A DNA stretch of 64,000 nt. Origin: Burkholderiaceae bacterium. Its GTDB lineage: Bacteria > Pseudomonadota > Gammaproteobacteria > Burkholderiales > Burkholderiaceae_C. The notes under the pieces were generated by a model, which did not search any database, was not told the DNA's origin, and saw nothing but the letters and a program-made list of their open reading frames with translations. This document shows, one piece after another, positions 40,073 to 51,329 of the stretch (the first letter of the stretch is position 1; each line of letters opens with the position of its first letter). The stretch covers positions 248,001 to 312,000 of the forward strand of contig CAJYPV010000026.1 of NCBI GenBank assembly GCA_913776825.1, read 5' to 3'. The position numbers were made by a program, and so were the translations under genes.

Positions 40073-42193
40073 TCAAGCCTCCTCATGCAGCAGTTGCTGC
40101 TTGAGCGCATCGAATTCGGTGTTGAGGTCGGGGGTGTCGCGGTTGCTGGACAAGGCCATGCGCACGCGGGTTTGTTCCGATCGGCCAGGCGCGGACTCCA
40201 GCCACAGCCACAGGCGGCGCTCGCGGATGTAGAGCATCGCAAACACGCCGATGATCAGCAAGATGGCGCCGGCATACACCAGGGTCTGGCCCGGAGCGCG
40301 GGTCACCTGGAAGACGCTGGCCTGCACCTGCTTGAAGTCGGCCAACTGGATCAGCGCCGGCGCCGGATAGAACATGGCATCGGACAGCGAGAGCACCGCT
40401 TGCGTCATGAAGGCCTGCGTCTTCGGACCCGCCTCGGGCGCCGGATGGCCTTGTTGCTCCTGCGCCAGCTTGTGCAGCTCGAACAGGCTGCCGTTGAGGA
40501 TGCGCAGCAGCACTTCGGAGACGCGCGCCCGTTCTTCCTTGGGCACTTCGCGCTCGATGAAATCGGACAAGGCCGGCAGCCCGCCCAGCGACGCGCCCTG
40601 CGCCGGCGCATCCGCCTTCAGCCCTTCCGCGCCCGCGAACAGCGCCATCGTGCGCACCGCCGTGGCTTCCAGCTGCGGCAGCATCTGCGGCTTGTCGGTG
40701 GGCGTGGCGCTTTCGGCATACAGGCGCGCGGCGCGGTTGCGCTGCGCCGGATCGGCCAGCGCGCGGCGCAGGGCGATCCAGGCTTCGAGGCCATCCTGCT
40801 CGTCGACCGGAATGCGCAGATAGCGGAAGCTCTCGGCGGGGGTGTCTCGCACGCCCATCAGCATGACGCGCTGGCCTTCCAGCTCCAGCGGCAGCATGTA
40901 GTTGTTGTATTCGCGGGCCTGGCCGCTGGCATCGCGCAGCTTGTAGCTGAACGACGGGCCGACATTGCGCAGGTGCTTGTCGCCGGAGACATTCGCGCCG
41001 GAGCCGAGATGCTTCTCCAGACGACCGACCAGATCGACCTTGCGCACATCGGTCGCGCCCTCGCTGCCGTTGGCGCCGCCCATGTTCTCGACATTGATCA
41101 CCCGCAGGCCGGTGAATTCGATGCCCAGCGTGCCGCCGTCGCTGCTGAGCGAAGAGGCCCCGCCCACGCGGCCCGACAGATCCGCATCCACCGGCGCGGA
41201 CAGGCTGCGCAGGCGCATCTTCAGTTCCGAGCCACCGTCTTCGAAGCTGCTCTGATAGAGCGTCAGCCCGCGGTAGCTGACCGGCTCATTCACCTTCACC
41301 GTGGCCGCGCGGGTGGCGCCCGTTTCGCGGTCATGGATGACGATCTCGCTGGCAAACAGCTTGGGCATGCCGGTGGCGTAGTACTCGACGATGAATTTCT
41401 TCAGTTCGACATCGAAGGGCAGTTCCTGCATCACCACGCCGGTCGGCATGTTGAGCAGCGCCGCCGCCGACTTGCCGCCTTCGGGCACGAACAGGTTGGC
41501 GCGGAAGCTGGGATTGCCTGGCCCGAGCCGGTTGTCGACGCTCATCGCGTTCAGATCGTTGCCGGTGTAGACCGACTTGCCCTGTGCCCACATGATCATG
41601 CGGATCACCAGATCGCCATCGAACAGGCCGCCCAGGCAGATCAGCACGATCGCCGAATGCGCTGCCAGATAGCCGAGCTTGTGGGACGCGCCCTTGCGCG
41701 CACCGATCATCACGCCGCCGGTGCGCACCTGGGCCCGGGCGCGCCAGCCGTTGGCCGCGAGCCAGGCGTTGATCTGCTGCAGCGCCGCTTCGGGATTGAG
41801 CTCCAGATGGCCCAGCGCCTTGTGCTTGAAGGCCTGCAGCGATTGCTCGCGCACGCCTTCCTTGAAGGTCTTGAGCTCGCGCAGGATCTTGGGCGTGTGG
41901 CGGGCGATGCACAGGCTGGTCGAGACGACCAGGAAGGCCAGCATCAGCAGGAACCACCAGGCGCTGTAGACGGTGTAGAGCCCGAGATGACCGAACAGCT
42001 CCGCCCAGAAGGGGCCGAACTGGTTCACATAGTTCGGCATCGGCTCATGCTGTCGCACGACGGTGCCGATCACCGACGCGATGCAGATCACGGTGAGCAG
42101 CGCGATCGCAAATCGCATGGAGGCCAACAGCTCCATCGCGTCGGCCAGAGCGGCGCGCGAGGCAGACGGGCGGGCGGGGGACGTCTCGGTCAT
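40073..42193 (-). CDS. resB: Cytochrome c biogenesis protein ResB
   Basis: 706-residue ResB-family protein. N-terminal membrane spans include SMRFAIALLTVICIASVIG and a segment with FLLMLAFLVVSTSLCIARHT; a large periplasmic part (conserved NEPVSYRGLTLYQSSFEDGG) precedes a last span near the C-terminus (TLVYAGAILLIIGVFAMLYI). The ATG at 42193 (MTETSPARP) is preferred over a longer frame. It forms an operon with ccsB. Confidence 0.93.
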   Translation of the reverse strand: MTETSPARPSASRAALADAMELLASMRFAIALLTVICIASVIGTVVRQHEPMPNYVNQFGPFWAELFGHLGLYTVYSAWWFLLMLAFLVVSTSLCIARHTPKILRELKTFKEGVREQSLQAFKHKALGHLELNPEAALQQINAWLAANGWRARAQVRTGGVMIGARKGASHKLGYLAAHSAIVLICLGGLFDGDLVIRMIMWAQGKSVYTGNDLNAMSVDNRLGPGNPSFRANLFVPEGGKSAAALLNMPTGVVMQELPFDVELKKFIVEYYATGMPKLFASEIVIHDRETGATRAATVKVNEPVSYRGLTLYQSSFEDGGSELKMRLRSLSAPVDADLSGRVGGASSLSSDGGTLGIEFTGLRVINVENMGGANGSEGATDVRKVDLVGRLEKHLGSGANVSGDKHLRNVGPSFSYKLRDASGQAREYNNYMLPLELEGQRVMLMGVRDTPAESFRYLRIPVDEQDGLEAWIALRRALADPAQRNRAARLYAESATPTDKPQMLPQLEATAVRTMALFAGAEGLKADAPAQGASLGGLPALSDFIEREVPKEERARVSEVLLRILNGSLFELHKLAQEQQGHPAPEAGPKTQAFMTQAVLSLSDAMFYPAPALIQLADFKQVQASVFQVTRAPGQTLVYAGAILLIIGVFAMLYIRERRLWLWLESAPGRSEQTRVRMALSSNRDTPDLNTEFDALKQQLLHEEA

Positions 42194-42229
42194 GGGCACA
42201 TTGTCGCGGTCTGAGGGGACAGATGTCGC

Positions 42230-42265
42230 CCGCAAAAGCAACAGGCCGGTGAGAACACCGGCCTG
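42230..42265 (-). terminator. Rho-independent terminator after cytochrome c4 gene
   Basis: A perfect 10-bp stem (42242-42251 and 42256-42265) with a four-base loop. On the minus strand it is followed by TTGCTTTTGC. It lies between the cytochrome gene stop and the resB start, so resB-ccsB probably has its own promoter. Confidence 0.8.
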
Positions 42266-42326
42266 CATGCAACGTCTTGATACGGATCCGGCATCGAATC
42301 CGTGCGAAGAGATCTCACCGGCTCAT

Positions 42327-42947
42327 TCAGTGCAGGCCAGCGATGTAGTCGGACACGGCCTTGATTTCACGGTCATTCATCTTGGCAGCAATGCCGACCA
42401 TGGGCGTGCTGTTGAGCCGCACGCCGCCGCGGAAGGCGGTCAATTGGGCTTCGGTGTAATCGGCGTGCTGACCGCCCAGGCGTGGGTATTGGCTGGGGAT
42501 GCCGGCGCCGTTGGGGCTGTGACAGCCCGCGCAGGCGGGGATCTGCCGGTCGGCGATGCCGCCGCGGTAGATGCGCTCGCCGAGCAGCACCAGGTCCTTG
42601 TTCTTGGCCGAACCGGGCTTGGCCTGCTTCGTGCCGTAGAACGCGGCGACGTTGCGGATGTCCTCGTCGCTGAGCGGCGCGGCCATGGCGTTCATCACGG
42701 CGTTCTTGCGCTTGCCTTCCTTGAACTCGTGCAGCTGTTTGGCCAGGTAGTCCGGGTGCTGGCCTTGCAGGATGGGGTTGGCGGGCAGGCCACGCGAGCC
42801 GTCGGCCGTGTGGCAGGCCGCGCAGACCTGGGTGGAGATGGTTTGGCCCTTGGCCAGATCGGGTTTGGCGGCAGGCTTCGCATCCGCGGCCTGTGCAGCG
42901 CCGGAGATCAGAACCAGACTCGACAACAACAAAGCAGCAGTCTTCAT
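42327..42947 (-). CDS. Diheme cytochrome c (c4 type)
   Basis: 206-residue periplasmic cytochrome with a signal peptide ending near GAAQAAD and two heme motifs, CAACH and CAGCH, about 100 residues apart. Each domain has a possible distal Met (VMNAMAAPLSDED and RLNSTPMVGIAAKMND). c4 cytochromes carry electrons to terminal oxidases. The ATG at 42947 begins the signal peptide. It sits next to its maturation genes and is divergent from engB. Confidence 0.92.
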   Translation of the reverse strand: MKTAALLLSSLVLISGAAQAADAKPAAKPDLAKGQTISTQVCAACHTADGSRGLPANPILQGQHPDYLAKQLHEFKEGKRKNAVMNAMAAPLSDEDIRNVAAFYGTKQAKPGSAKNKDLVLLGERIYRGGIADRQIPACAGCHSPNGAGIPSQYPRLGGQHADYTEAQLTAFRGGVRLNSTPMVGIAAKMNDREIKAVSDYIAGLH

Positions 42948-43017
42948 GAATGTTGAGGGGTTGGGTGAGCGCAACCGCAGGATCTTACAATGGCACCTCT
43001 TTTGAGCCCGAAGCGCG

Positions 43018-44175
43018 ATGACCGATTCCAACAAGAAACCCGCTTCGGCGGCCCCAGGGAAACCCGCAGGCCGCGCCACGGGTCGGGGTGGCACGTCGTC
43101 CACCAAACAAGGTCCGGGCAAAACCGGCTTGCGCGCCGCCGCCAAAGCCCGCGCCAAAGCCAAGGCGCAAGGCGGGGCCCCGGCCCCCAAACCGGCTGCC
43201 GCCCCCTTGACGCCCGGCAAGCGGGCACTGGCCTGGGCGCACACCGCGCGTTTCCTCACCACCGCCAGCCAGCTCCGTCACCTGCCGATCAACGGCCTGT
43301 TGCCGGAAGAAGCCCGCGCCGCCGCTGAAGCCGCGCTCGCCGCGCAGGAGGCGGACGCCTTCGACCCGATCGATGCGATCGACGAGACCGATGGGCCGGC
43401 AGCGGATCGCTCGCTGGACGCGCAGGGTCAGCCCCTCGATGGCGTCGGCGCCGACGACTCGCTGCAAGACCTGTCCCCGCGACAGTTGCCGGAGATCGCT
43501 TTCGTCGGCCGGTCCAATGCGGGCAAGTCCACCGCGATCAACACGCTGGCGCAGCAGAAGCGCCTGGCGTTTGCTTCCAAGACGCCCGGTCGCACCCAGC
43601 ACATCAACCTGTTTGCCCTGGGCCCGCGCGACGCGCCGGATGCGCTGTTCGCCGACCTGCCCGGCTACGGCTATGCCGCGGTGGCCCGTGACGCCAAGCT
43701 GCGCTGGCAGCGGGTGATGGCCGACTACCTGAGCGAGCGGGAGAGCCTCTCCGGCGTGGTGTTGATGGTTGACTCGCGCCTGGGCCTGACCGATCTGGAC
43801 AAGCAACTGCTGGAGTTCGTGTCCGACCGCGTCACCGCGGGCGAAGTGAGCCTGCTGGTGCTGCTGACCAAGGCCGACAAGCTCAACCGCAAGGAAGGCG
43901 CCGCCGCGCTGGCCAAGGTGCAGCAAGAACTGGGCGTGCTGGCGACCGAGGATTCGGACATCGCCGTCACGCTGTTCTCCGCCCTCAGCAAGCAAGGGCT
44001 GGAAGACGTGGCAGAGCAGATCTATGACTGGGCGCATCGCCCGGCTCGCCAGCTCAGCCATGAAGACTTCGACGGATCATTCGAAGAGCAGGACGATCCG
44101 GCCGATGGCGATGATGGCGATGATGCCGAGGACGGCCCGGAGTCCGATGCCGCATCGTCGGCCGAAAAGCCCTGA
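43018..44175 (+). CDS. engB: Ribosome biogenesis GTPase EngB (YsxC/YihA) with long extensions
   Basis: 385 residues against about 200-220 in most relatives. GTPase motifs: G1 GRSNAGKST (about residue 165), G3 DLPGYGYA, G4 TKADKL. The excess lies in a basic Ala/Lys/Pro-rich N-terminal tail (to about residue 70), an acidic insert between the family start WAHTARFLTTASQLRHLP and G1, and an acidic tail EEQDDPADGDDGDDAEDG. EngB acts in large ribosomal subunit assembly. It is divergent from the cytochrome gene by 70 bp. Confidence 0.93.
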   Translation: MTDSNKKPASAAPGKPAGRATGRGGTSSTKQGPGKTGLRAAAKARAKAKAQGGAPAPKPAAAPLTPGKRALAWAHTARFLTTASQLRHLPINGLLPEEARAAAEAALAAQEADAFDPIDAIDETDGPAADRSLDAQGQPLDGVGADDSLQDLSPRQLPEIAFVGRSNAGKSTAINTLAQQKRLAFASKTPGRTQHINLFALGPRDAPDALFADLPGYGYAAVARDAKLRWQRVMADYLSERESLSGVVLMVDSRLGLTDLDKQLLEFVSDRVTAGEVSLLVLLTKADKLNRKEGAAALAKVQQELGVLATEDSDIAVTLFSALSKQGLEDVAEQIYDWAHRPARQLSHEDFDGSFEEQDDPADGDDGDDAEDGPESDAASSAEKP

Positions 44176-44191
44176 GCGTCTGATCAGCGCT

Positions 44192-44215
44192 GACCCGCGC
44201 TGGGAAGCGCGGGTC
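44192..44215 (+). terminator. Strong hairpin behind engB
   Basis: A perfect 10-bp stem (44192-44201 and 44206-44215) with a GGGA loop, 16 bp after the engB stop. No T-tract follows, so intrinsic termination is uncertain. Confidence 0.45.
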
Positions 44216-44307
44216 GGCCTCCCGGCGGACGCCGGCGGCTCATCACCTGAGCCGGTCGGATTCAGCGTGCCGGACGGCCTTCACGGCCATCATGGCCATG
44301 GCGGCCA

Positions 44308-46818
44308 TCACGGCCGACCGATGAAGACATACAGCGAGGCGCCCGCCTTCGGCGCATAGCCCACGCCCACATACAGCGGACCCAGGCCGGTGTCCGAGCC
44401 CAGGAAGAGGCTGCTGGCGTAGCGCAGGTCCTTCACGGTCATGTCGCGGCGCTTGGCCCAGGTGTTGCCGGCTTCGAGCGTGCCGCCGACGAAGAAGCCG
44501 CGCGACAGGAACGGCGTGTCATTCAGCCGCCGGTAGTAGGTGGCCCGCGTGAACATCAGCGCATTGCCGCTCAGCTGATTTGGCTGATAGCCGGACATCT
44601 GATGGAAGCCGCCCAGCGTGTCGCCGCCCAGGCCGGTGTCGTCCGGCTGCTGCGCCGCCAGGGCGCGCGCATGCAGGCTCAGCGTGTGGCCGCCGAAGCT
44701 GCGCACCAGCGTGCCCTCGGTGTTCACGCGGATGAAACGGCCGCTGTTCAGGTTCTTGTTGTCCTGATGACCGGCCAGCGCATCCACGGTGAAGCGGTAG
44801 CCGTGCTGCGGGAAGTTGGCGAAGTCCAACTGGTCGACCACGGTGCGCAGTCGGAAGGCCCGCTCATAACTGGTCCAGCGCAGCTTGCCCATGCCGCTGG
44901 ACAGCACGGTGATCAGATCCGGCTTCGCATGGCGGATCTGGCTGACGAGGCCCAGGCGCACCTCACCCCAGCGTCCCCACGGCTGGCCGAGGTCCAGCCC
45001 CAGCGAGGCATTGCGACGCAGCAGCCGGGCCTGGCCGAGGTTGGCGTTGTCGGGATCGAGATCGTCATAGACGATCTGCTTGCGCTGGTTGGCCTCGGCC
45101 CAGAGCGAGGCGAACCAGTCATCCGCCACGCCCAGCTTGAGGCCCAGCGGGTGATAGAGCTCGGTGTAGAAGCGCGGCGTCTCGCCGATCGTCAGCTGGT
45201 TGCGCCATTCGGTGCCTTTGTCGGTCAACCAGTGGCGGTTGTGGCTGAGCCGCAGGTTGAAGGCGCTGTCGCCGCTGGAATCGGTCGACAGGTCCATGCC
45301 GATGCGGAAATAGTTGGGGCCCCACGGCTTGTCTTCCAGGTTGAAGACCAGCGTGTCGCCCTCGGGCCGGGACTCGACGTGATAGTCCACCCGCTCGTAA
45401 TCGCCGCTGGAGGACAGGAAGCGCATGTCCCGCTCCGCCACCGTGTTGTCGAAGGGCGCGCCAGGCTGGGAGCCGAGCTGGGAGCGCAGACGCTCCGGAT
45501 TGGTCAGGTCGGAGCCTTCCAGCTTCACCGCCGCGATCAGGGGCGGCGGCGGGTTGATCTCGGACCGGGCCAGGCGCCAGACCTCGTACTGATCGGGCGG
45601 CACCGCATAAGCGCGCAGCTCCGGCAGCATGGCCTCGGCCGCCTGCTCGCCCAGGCGGATGAAGTCCTTGGCCTTGTCGAAATCGCCCGACGTGAGCTTG
45701 CCCAGCTTGGGCGTGATCAGCAGGTCCTCGCCGGCCGACATCGTGGCGATCGAGCGCTGCACGTTCTGCTCGGTCAGGATGTTGATCATCTGCGCGGTCA
45801 GGCCCAGCAGCGAGTTCAAGGTGTCCCGCCCACCGACCGGCGTGCCGACATTGATCGCGATCAGCCGCTCGGCGCCCATGTCGCGGGCCACGTCGACCGG
45901 CAGGTTGTTGACCAGGCCGCCGTCGCCCAGGATGCGGTCTTCCCATTCCACCGGTGCGAACACGCCCGGCACGCTCATGCTGGAGCGCAGCGCCAGGGCC
46001 AGATCGCCGGCGGCGAGCACCCGCTCGGCGCCGCTTTCCATGTCGGTGGAGACGGCCCGAAACGGCGTCGGCAGACGGCTGAAATCGCTGATGTTGCGCA
46101 CCGGCAGCGTGAGGCGCCGCAGCAGCGCTTCGAGGCCGCGGCTGGAGAGTGTCCCGGTCGGCACCCGGACCTCGCCGTTGCGCAGGCCGAATTCGATGGT
46201 GGCGGAAAACTCGAAGTCCTCTTCCTTGCGGCGCTGCGACAGGTCTTGCCGATCCACCCGGCTGGCGAAGAGCCGGTCCCAGGCGATGCGGGAGAGCTCG
46301 CGATCCAGGTCCTCTGCGCTCATGCCGCTGGCGTAGAGCCCGCCGATGATCGCGCCCATGGACGTGCCGGTGATGACGTCGACCGGGATGTGCTCGCGCT
46401 CCAGCACCTTCAACACGCCCACGTGCGCCAGGCCGCGCGCGCCGCCACCGGACAGCACCAGACCCAGGCGCGGCCGGGATCCTGTCGAGGCCGTCGGTGC
46501 CGCCGTGGTCGGCGCCGATGCCGAAGCGGAAGGAGAAGCGGAAGGAGGAGCGGAAGCGGAACCCGCCGAAGCCGGCTCGATCGCGCGTGCTTCCCGCGCA
46601 CGAACACCGGCGGGCGCAGGCAGGGCGGCGTCGCGAAGCGTGCGCCCGGCATTGGAGGCGGACGACGCGACACCCGCAGCTGCGGAAGCGCTGCGGGACG
46701 TTGGGGGCGGGGTGAGCGGCGAGGGCGTCGACGTGGTCGAGGCGGCGTGGACGGCCGGGCCGACGGCCATCCACACGCCGACCGCGATCAAGGCGGCGGC
46801 ACGGAGCGTCAGGGTCAT
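44308..46818 (-). CDS. Patatin-like phospholipase with outer-membrane barrel (PlpD-like, type Vd)
   Basis: 836 residues. A signal peptide ends near AVHAAS. A low-complexity Ala/Ser linker precedes the patatin domain (about residues 118-310) with oxyanion loop GGGARG, nucleophile GTSMG and catalytic DGG in GDGGLVNNLP. It is followed by a POTRA-like region and a C-terminal BamA-type beta-barrel ending in GLGPLYVGVGYAPKAGASLY. Relatives such as Pseudomonas PlpD are autotransporter lipases. Located 6 bp behind the DUF1631 gene. Confidence 0.9.
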   Translation of the reverse strand: MTLTLRAAALIAVGVWMAVGPAVHAASTTSTPSPLTPPPTSRSASAAAGVASSASNAGRTLRDAALPAPAGVRAREARAIEPASAGSASAPPSASPSASASAPTTAAPTASTGSRPRLGLVLSGGGARGLAHVGVLKVLEREHIPVDVITGTSMGAIIGGLYASGMSAEDLDRELSRIAWDRLFASRVDRQDLSQRRKEEDFEFSATIEFGLRNGEVRVPTGTLSSRGLEALLRRLTLPVRNISDFSRLPTPFRAVSTDMESGAERVLAAGDLALALRSSMSVPGVFAPVEWEDRILGDGGLVNNLPVDVARDMGAERLIAINVGTPVGGRDTLNSLLGLTAQMINILTEQNVQRSIATMSAGEDLLITPKLGKLTSGDFDKAKDFIRLGEQAAEAMLPELRAYAVPPDQYEVWRLARSEINPPPPLIAAVKLEGSDLTNPERLRSQLGSQPGAPFDNTVAERDMRFLSSSGDYERVDYHVESRPEGDTLVFNLEDKPWGPNYFRIGMDLSTDSSGDSAFNLRLSHNRHWLTDKGTEWRNQLTIGETPRFYTELYHPLGLKLGVADDWFASLWAEANQRKQIVYDDLDPDNANLGQARLLRRNASLGLDLGQPWGRWGEVRLGLVSQIRHAKPDLITVLSSGMGKLRWTSYERAFRLRTVVDQLDFANFPQHGYRFTVDALAGHQDNKNLNSGRFIRVNTEGTLVRSFGGHTLSLHARALAAQQPDDTGLGGDTLGGFHQMSGYQPNQLSGNALMFTRATYYRRLNDTPFLSRGFFVGGTLEAGNTWAKRRDMTVKDLRYASSLFLGSDTGLGPLYVGVGYAPKAGASLYVFIGRP

Positions 46819-46824
46819 GCGGAT

Positions 46825-48819
46825 TCAGCGTTGCTGTTCGAGATCCTGCATGAGTGTGCCAATCGCGCGTTGCAGCAAGGGCTCGGTTTCCAGCGCCGCG
46901 ATCAGGCCGTTCGAGACCAACTGCTCCAGCGCCCCGCGGGTGAGCGAATGCCGCTCTTCGTGGATCTGGCCGACGAACAGGAACAACTGGCGGCTTTCGC
47001 TGATCCAGGCGACCTGCGCGGTGAGCCATTCGCTCTGCACGAACAGGTGGAACCAGCCACCGATCTGCACGCCATCGATCCAGTCCTGCATCGCGACCTG
47101 CGCATCGGGCGAATGTTCCTCGCTGAACAGACCGACCGGCACCGTCGGCAGTTGACCGCGATCGACCTGCTCATGGGCCCAGCGCGAGGGCAACTGGGAT
47201 TCGCGCTCGGCCAGCAGCTGGGCCAGCACTTCTTCGGGCGTGAGCGGGGCCCGGCGCAGGGCGCCTGGCATCGCGGCGGCTTCGTCCACCGCCGGCAGAC
47301 CGCGCAGCACCCGGCCGTGTTGGCGCATCAGTTCGTCCATGAAGGCCTGACGCTGCATCGGCGGCAGCGCGATGCTGTCCATGCCGCGTTCCAGCAGTCC
47401 GACCAGCGCTGGCAGGCGCATGCGCAGGCCTTGCCGCGCCGGTTCATCCACATGGACCTGCACGCTGTGCAGCAGGCCGTCGACCAGGTCGATGTAGCCC
47501 ATCGCTTCCGGCGAATCCCGGCCCGACTGAACCATCGCCTGCGCGATGACTTCCACCCAGGGGCCGAGCAGGAAGCGCCGCATCAGCTTGCCCGCCTGGG
47601 CATCGTCGAGCTGGTGTTGCAGTTGCTCGCGCAACAAGCGCTTCCATTCCTGGCGCTGCTGCTCCCGGTCCATGCGCTCCAGGGCGCCGGCGCTGTCCTG
47701 GCCACGGCGTTCGGCCTGGGCGCGGATGTGCTGGTCGACCTCGGTGAGCGCCTGCTGGAACTGGCCCGCGGCCGGCTGCTCGCTGGTGATCAGCGGCTGG
47801 ATGACGCGGTCGAGGAACTGCAGGAAGTCGCGCAGGCCGGCGTCATCGCCGGTGCGGAAACCGGCGCCGTGCGCCGCGATGCGGTTCAGCAACTGCCAGG
47901 TGGGGTGATCCTGACGTCGCAGCAGGGTGACGTCATTGCGGGACAAGCGCACGATCGCCACCTGCAGCCGACCCATCAGCACCTTGAGCTGCGGCTGGAG
48001 CCGGTCATCGGCCAGGATCTGGTCGTACAGACGGGAGAGCAGATCGCCGCTGCCGCCCACGCCGGGGCCGAGCCGTGGCGCGCCGATCGGATCGCCCAGC
48101 CCGGCCGGGCGGGTGACGGCATCCAGCTTCAGGGCGACTTCATCCAGCGTCGTGTTCTGGGCCTGGGTGGCGGCCTTGAACTGGCGCATCCGCAGGTCGG
48201 ATTCCTTGATGGCGGAGCCGTGGCTTTCGAGCATGCCGCTCAGCTGGGCTTCGCGCAGTTGCCGGCACAGCAGCGCAAACACCGGCTGCAGGTTGCGGGC
48301 CAGCGGCTGGGCGGCGATGCGCATCACCGCATAGCGGCCTTCGGCGTCGAGGTCCGAGCCTTCCATCGCGCGGGCCAGCGCATGGGCGAAGATGGCGGCG
48401 CGCAGCGGGTTGTCGTTCTTGAGCGGGCGCGCGATGCCGCGCAGCGCCGCGAAGAAATTGCCCAGCTGGTGCAGCTCCGCGCGACTTTGCTCTTCGATCG
48501 CGGTGATCACGCTGGCGATGGCCACATCCTTCAAGGCCTGGCTCTCATCGACCAGGCTCAGCATGTCGGCACTGCCGGCGCGGCGGTCGCGGTGCAGCGG
48601 ATCGCCGCCATCCCGCGAGACCTTGAGCAGCAGGTTCAGCGAGCCCTCGAAATCCGGCGTGAACTGCCCGCGCCGCTTCGACCATCCGGCCAGCAGCGCA
48701 TGGTGTTCAAGCCGGCTCTTGAGCTCGTCCTGAATGCCGTTGAACACCGCATGGGCCAGCGTGGGCACATGGGCCAGGGTCTCATCGACCAGGGATTGAA
48801 GCGTAGGCGCTTGATGCAT
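46825..48819 (-). CDS. DUF1631 family protein
   Basis: 664-residue cytoplasmic protein with the features of DUF1631: LEHHALLAGWSKRRGQFTPD near the start, YDQILADDRLQPQLKVLMGR in the middle, and DWIDGVQIGGWFHLFVQSEW near the end. Function unknown; databases sometimes mislabel the family as thymidine phosphorylase. The frame opens at a TTG (48831); the ATG at 48819 is used. Confidence 0.85.
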   Translation of the reverse strand: MHQAPTLQSLVDETLAHVPTLAHAVFNGIQDELKSRLEHHALLAGWSKRRGQFTPDFEGSLNLLLKVSRDGGDPLHRDRRAGSADMLSLVDESQALKDVAIASVITAIEEQSRAELHQLGNFFAALRGIARPLKNDNPLRAAIFAHALARAMEGSDLDAEGRYAVMRIAAQPLARNLQPVFALLCRQLREAQLSGMLESHGSAIKESDLRMRQFKAATQAQNTTLDEVALKLDAVTRPAGLGDPIGAPRLGPGVGGSGDLLSRLYDQILADDRLQPQLKVLMGRLQVAIVRLSRNDVTLLRRQDHPTWQLLNRIAAHGAGFRTGDDAGLRDFLQFLDRVIQPLITSEQPAAGQFQQALTEVDQHIRAQAERRGQDSAGALERMDREQQRQEWKRLLREQLQHQLDDAQAGKLMRRFLLGPWVEVIAQAMVQSGRDSPEAMGYIDLVDGLLHSVQVHVDEPARQGLRMRLPALVGLLERGMDSIALPPMQRQAFMDELMRQHGRVLRGLPAVDEAAAMPGALRRAPLTPEEVLAQLLAERESQLPSRWAHEQVDRGQLPTVPVGLFSEEHSPDAQVAMQDWIDGVQIGGWFHLFVQSEWLTAQVAWISESRQLFLFVGQIHEERHSLTRGALEQLVSNGLIAALETEPLLQRAIGTLMQDLEQQR

Positions 48820-48954
48820 CTTGAGATTCAATTTACGCCTGCATTATGTGCGTCGCTGCCGCAGGCGGCACGCCCACCCAAGTCGGTGGACCACCCTGAA
48901 CCGGGTGGGCGATCGTTCGGAAAATCCGGGTGATGCGAAGAAAGCGCTGCGCCA

Positions 48955-48984
48955 ACGAAAAAGGGGCCGCTTGCGCGGCCCCTT
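48955..48984 (-). terminator. Rho-independent terminator of groESL
   Basis: A perfect 10-bp stem (48961-48970 and 48975-48984) with a four-base loop. On the minus strand it is followed by TTTCG (A-run at 48958-48962), 31 bp after the groEL stop. Confidence 0.85.
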
Positions 48985-49015
48985 CGATCGAGTGCTGTTC
49001 AGCCTCGGCCGGACA

Positions 49016-50668
<1,653 letters not shown>

Positions 50669-50826
50669 TCAGTATTGGGTAGTCCGACCACGCCGGCCGT
50701 CACGCGCACTGGGCGAGACATCCGGGTGGTGAGCGGTCCGCGCAAGGGGCGCAGGGGGAGGGCGATCCGGATCGATGACGATCCGGGCCCACCGTGCCGT
50801 GCGCCGCGGCAGACCGCGTTGCAGTC

Positions 50827-51117
50827 TTACTTGGCGACCACGGCGAAGAGGTCTTCTTCGCGCATGACGAGCAGTTCTTCGCCGTCGACCTTGACCGACT
50901 GGCCGCTGTACTTGCCGAACAGGACGCGATCGCCCACGGCCACGTTCAGGGCGACGAATTCACCCTTGTCATTGCGCTTGCCCGGACCGACGGCCAGGAC
51001 CTCGCCTTGGTCAGGCTTCTCGGCGGCGTTGTCGGGGATGACGATGCCGGAGGCGGTCTTGGTTTCGTTTTCCAGGCGCTTGACGATCACGCGATCGTGA
51101 AGAGGACGCAGTTTCAT
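50827..51117 (-). CDS. groES: 10-kDa co-chaperonin GroES
   Basis: 96-residue co-chaperonin: [15 protein letters not shown] start, mobile loop [16 protein letters not shown], and the C-terminal [17 protein letters not shown] lies 6 bp before the ATG at 51117, which rules out the longer open frame. First gene of groESL, controlled by the CIRCE element upstream. Confidence 0.97.
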   Translation of the reverse strand: MKLRPLHDRVIVKRLENETKTASGIVIPDNAAEKPDQGEVLAVGPGKRNDKGEFVALNVAVGDRVLFGKYSGQSVKVDGEELLVMREEDLFAVVAK

Positions 51118-51244
51118 CTGATCTCCTTGACTCTGTCGGACTTGATTCCAGGCCCGCAGCGGCTGCCTATTCAGGCATGCCCATGACTGCCGGCCCATCA
51201 CAAGAAAGTGGCCCCTTGACCGACACACTTGTCGTTCGGGGCTG

Positions 51245-51271
51245 TTAGCACTCAGGCGATGCGAGTGCTAG
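51245..51271 (-). promoter_or_regulatory. CIRCE operator (HrcA binding site) of groESL
   Basis: TTAGCACTC, nine bases, then GAGTGCTAG. The consensus is TTAGCACTC-N9-GAGTGCTAA, so only the last base differs. It lies about 10 bp downstream of the -10 box, over the expected transcription start, as in other HrcA-repressed groE operons. Confidence 0.93.
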
Positions 51272-51280
51272 CAGCAAAGG

Positions 51281-51309
51281 ATTATAGGGACGGCTCGTGA
51301 CGTTTCAAG
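51281..51309 (-). promoter_or_regulatory. groESL promoter
   Basis: Minus-strand TTGAAA (51303-51308), a 16-bp spacer and TATAAT (51281-51286), an almost perfect vegetative promoter. The -35 also reads CTTGAAAC, the heat-shock sigma-32 type, and the -10 is preceded by CC, so dual sigma-70/sigma-32 use is possible. The accessory island begins 2 bp beyond the -35. Confidence 0.85.
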
Positions 51310-51310
51310 T

Positions 51311-51329
51311 GCTGGAGTGGAGATTCAGC
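51311..51329 (+). repeat. Left copy of 19-bp direct repeat flanking the island
   Basis: GCTGGAGTGGAGATTCAGC; the same word with one change (A to G at position 6) occurs in the same orientation at 60725-60743, 9,414 bp away. Both copies lie at the transition between core sequence and island. Confidence 0.75.

Noticed and set aside
44602..48933. A 1,443-codon plus-strand open frame antisense to the patatin and DUF1631 genes
   Set aside because: It is rich in Arg, Gln, His, Ala and Gly, the mirror of GC-rich codons, has no domain, and lies wholly opposite two well-supported genes. A chance frame of high-GC DNA.
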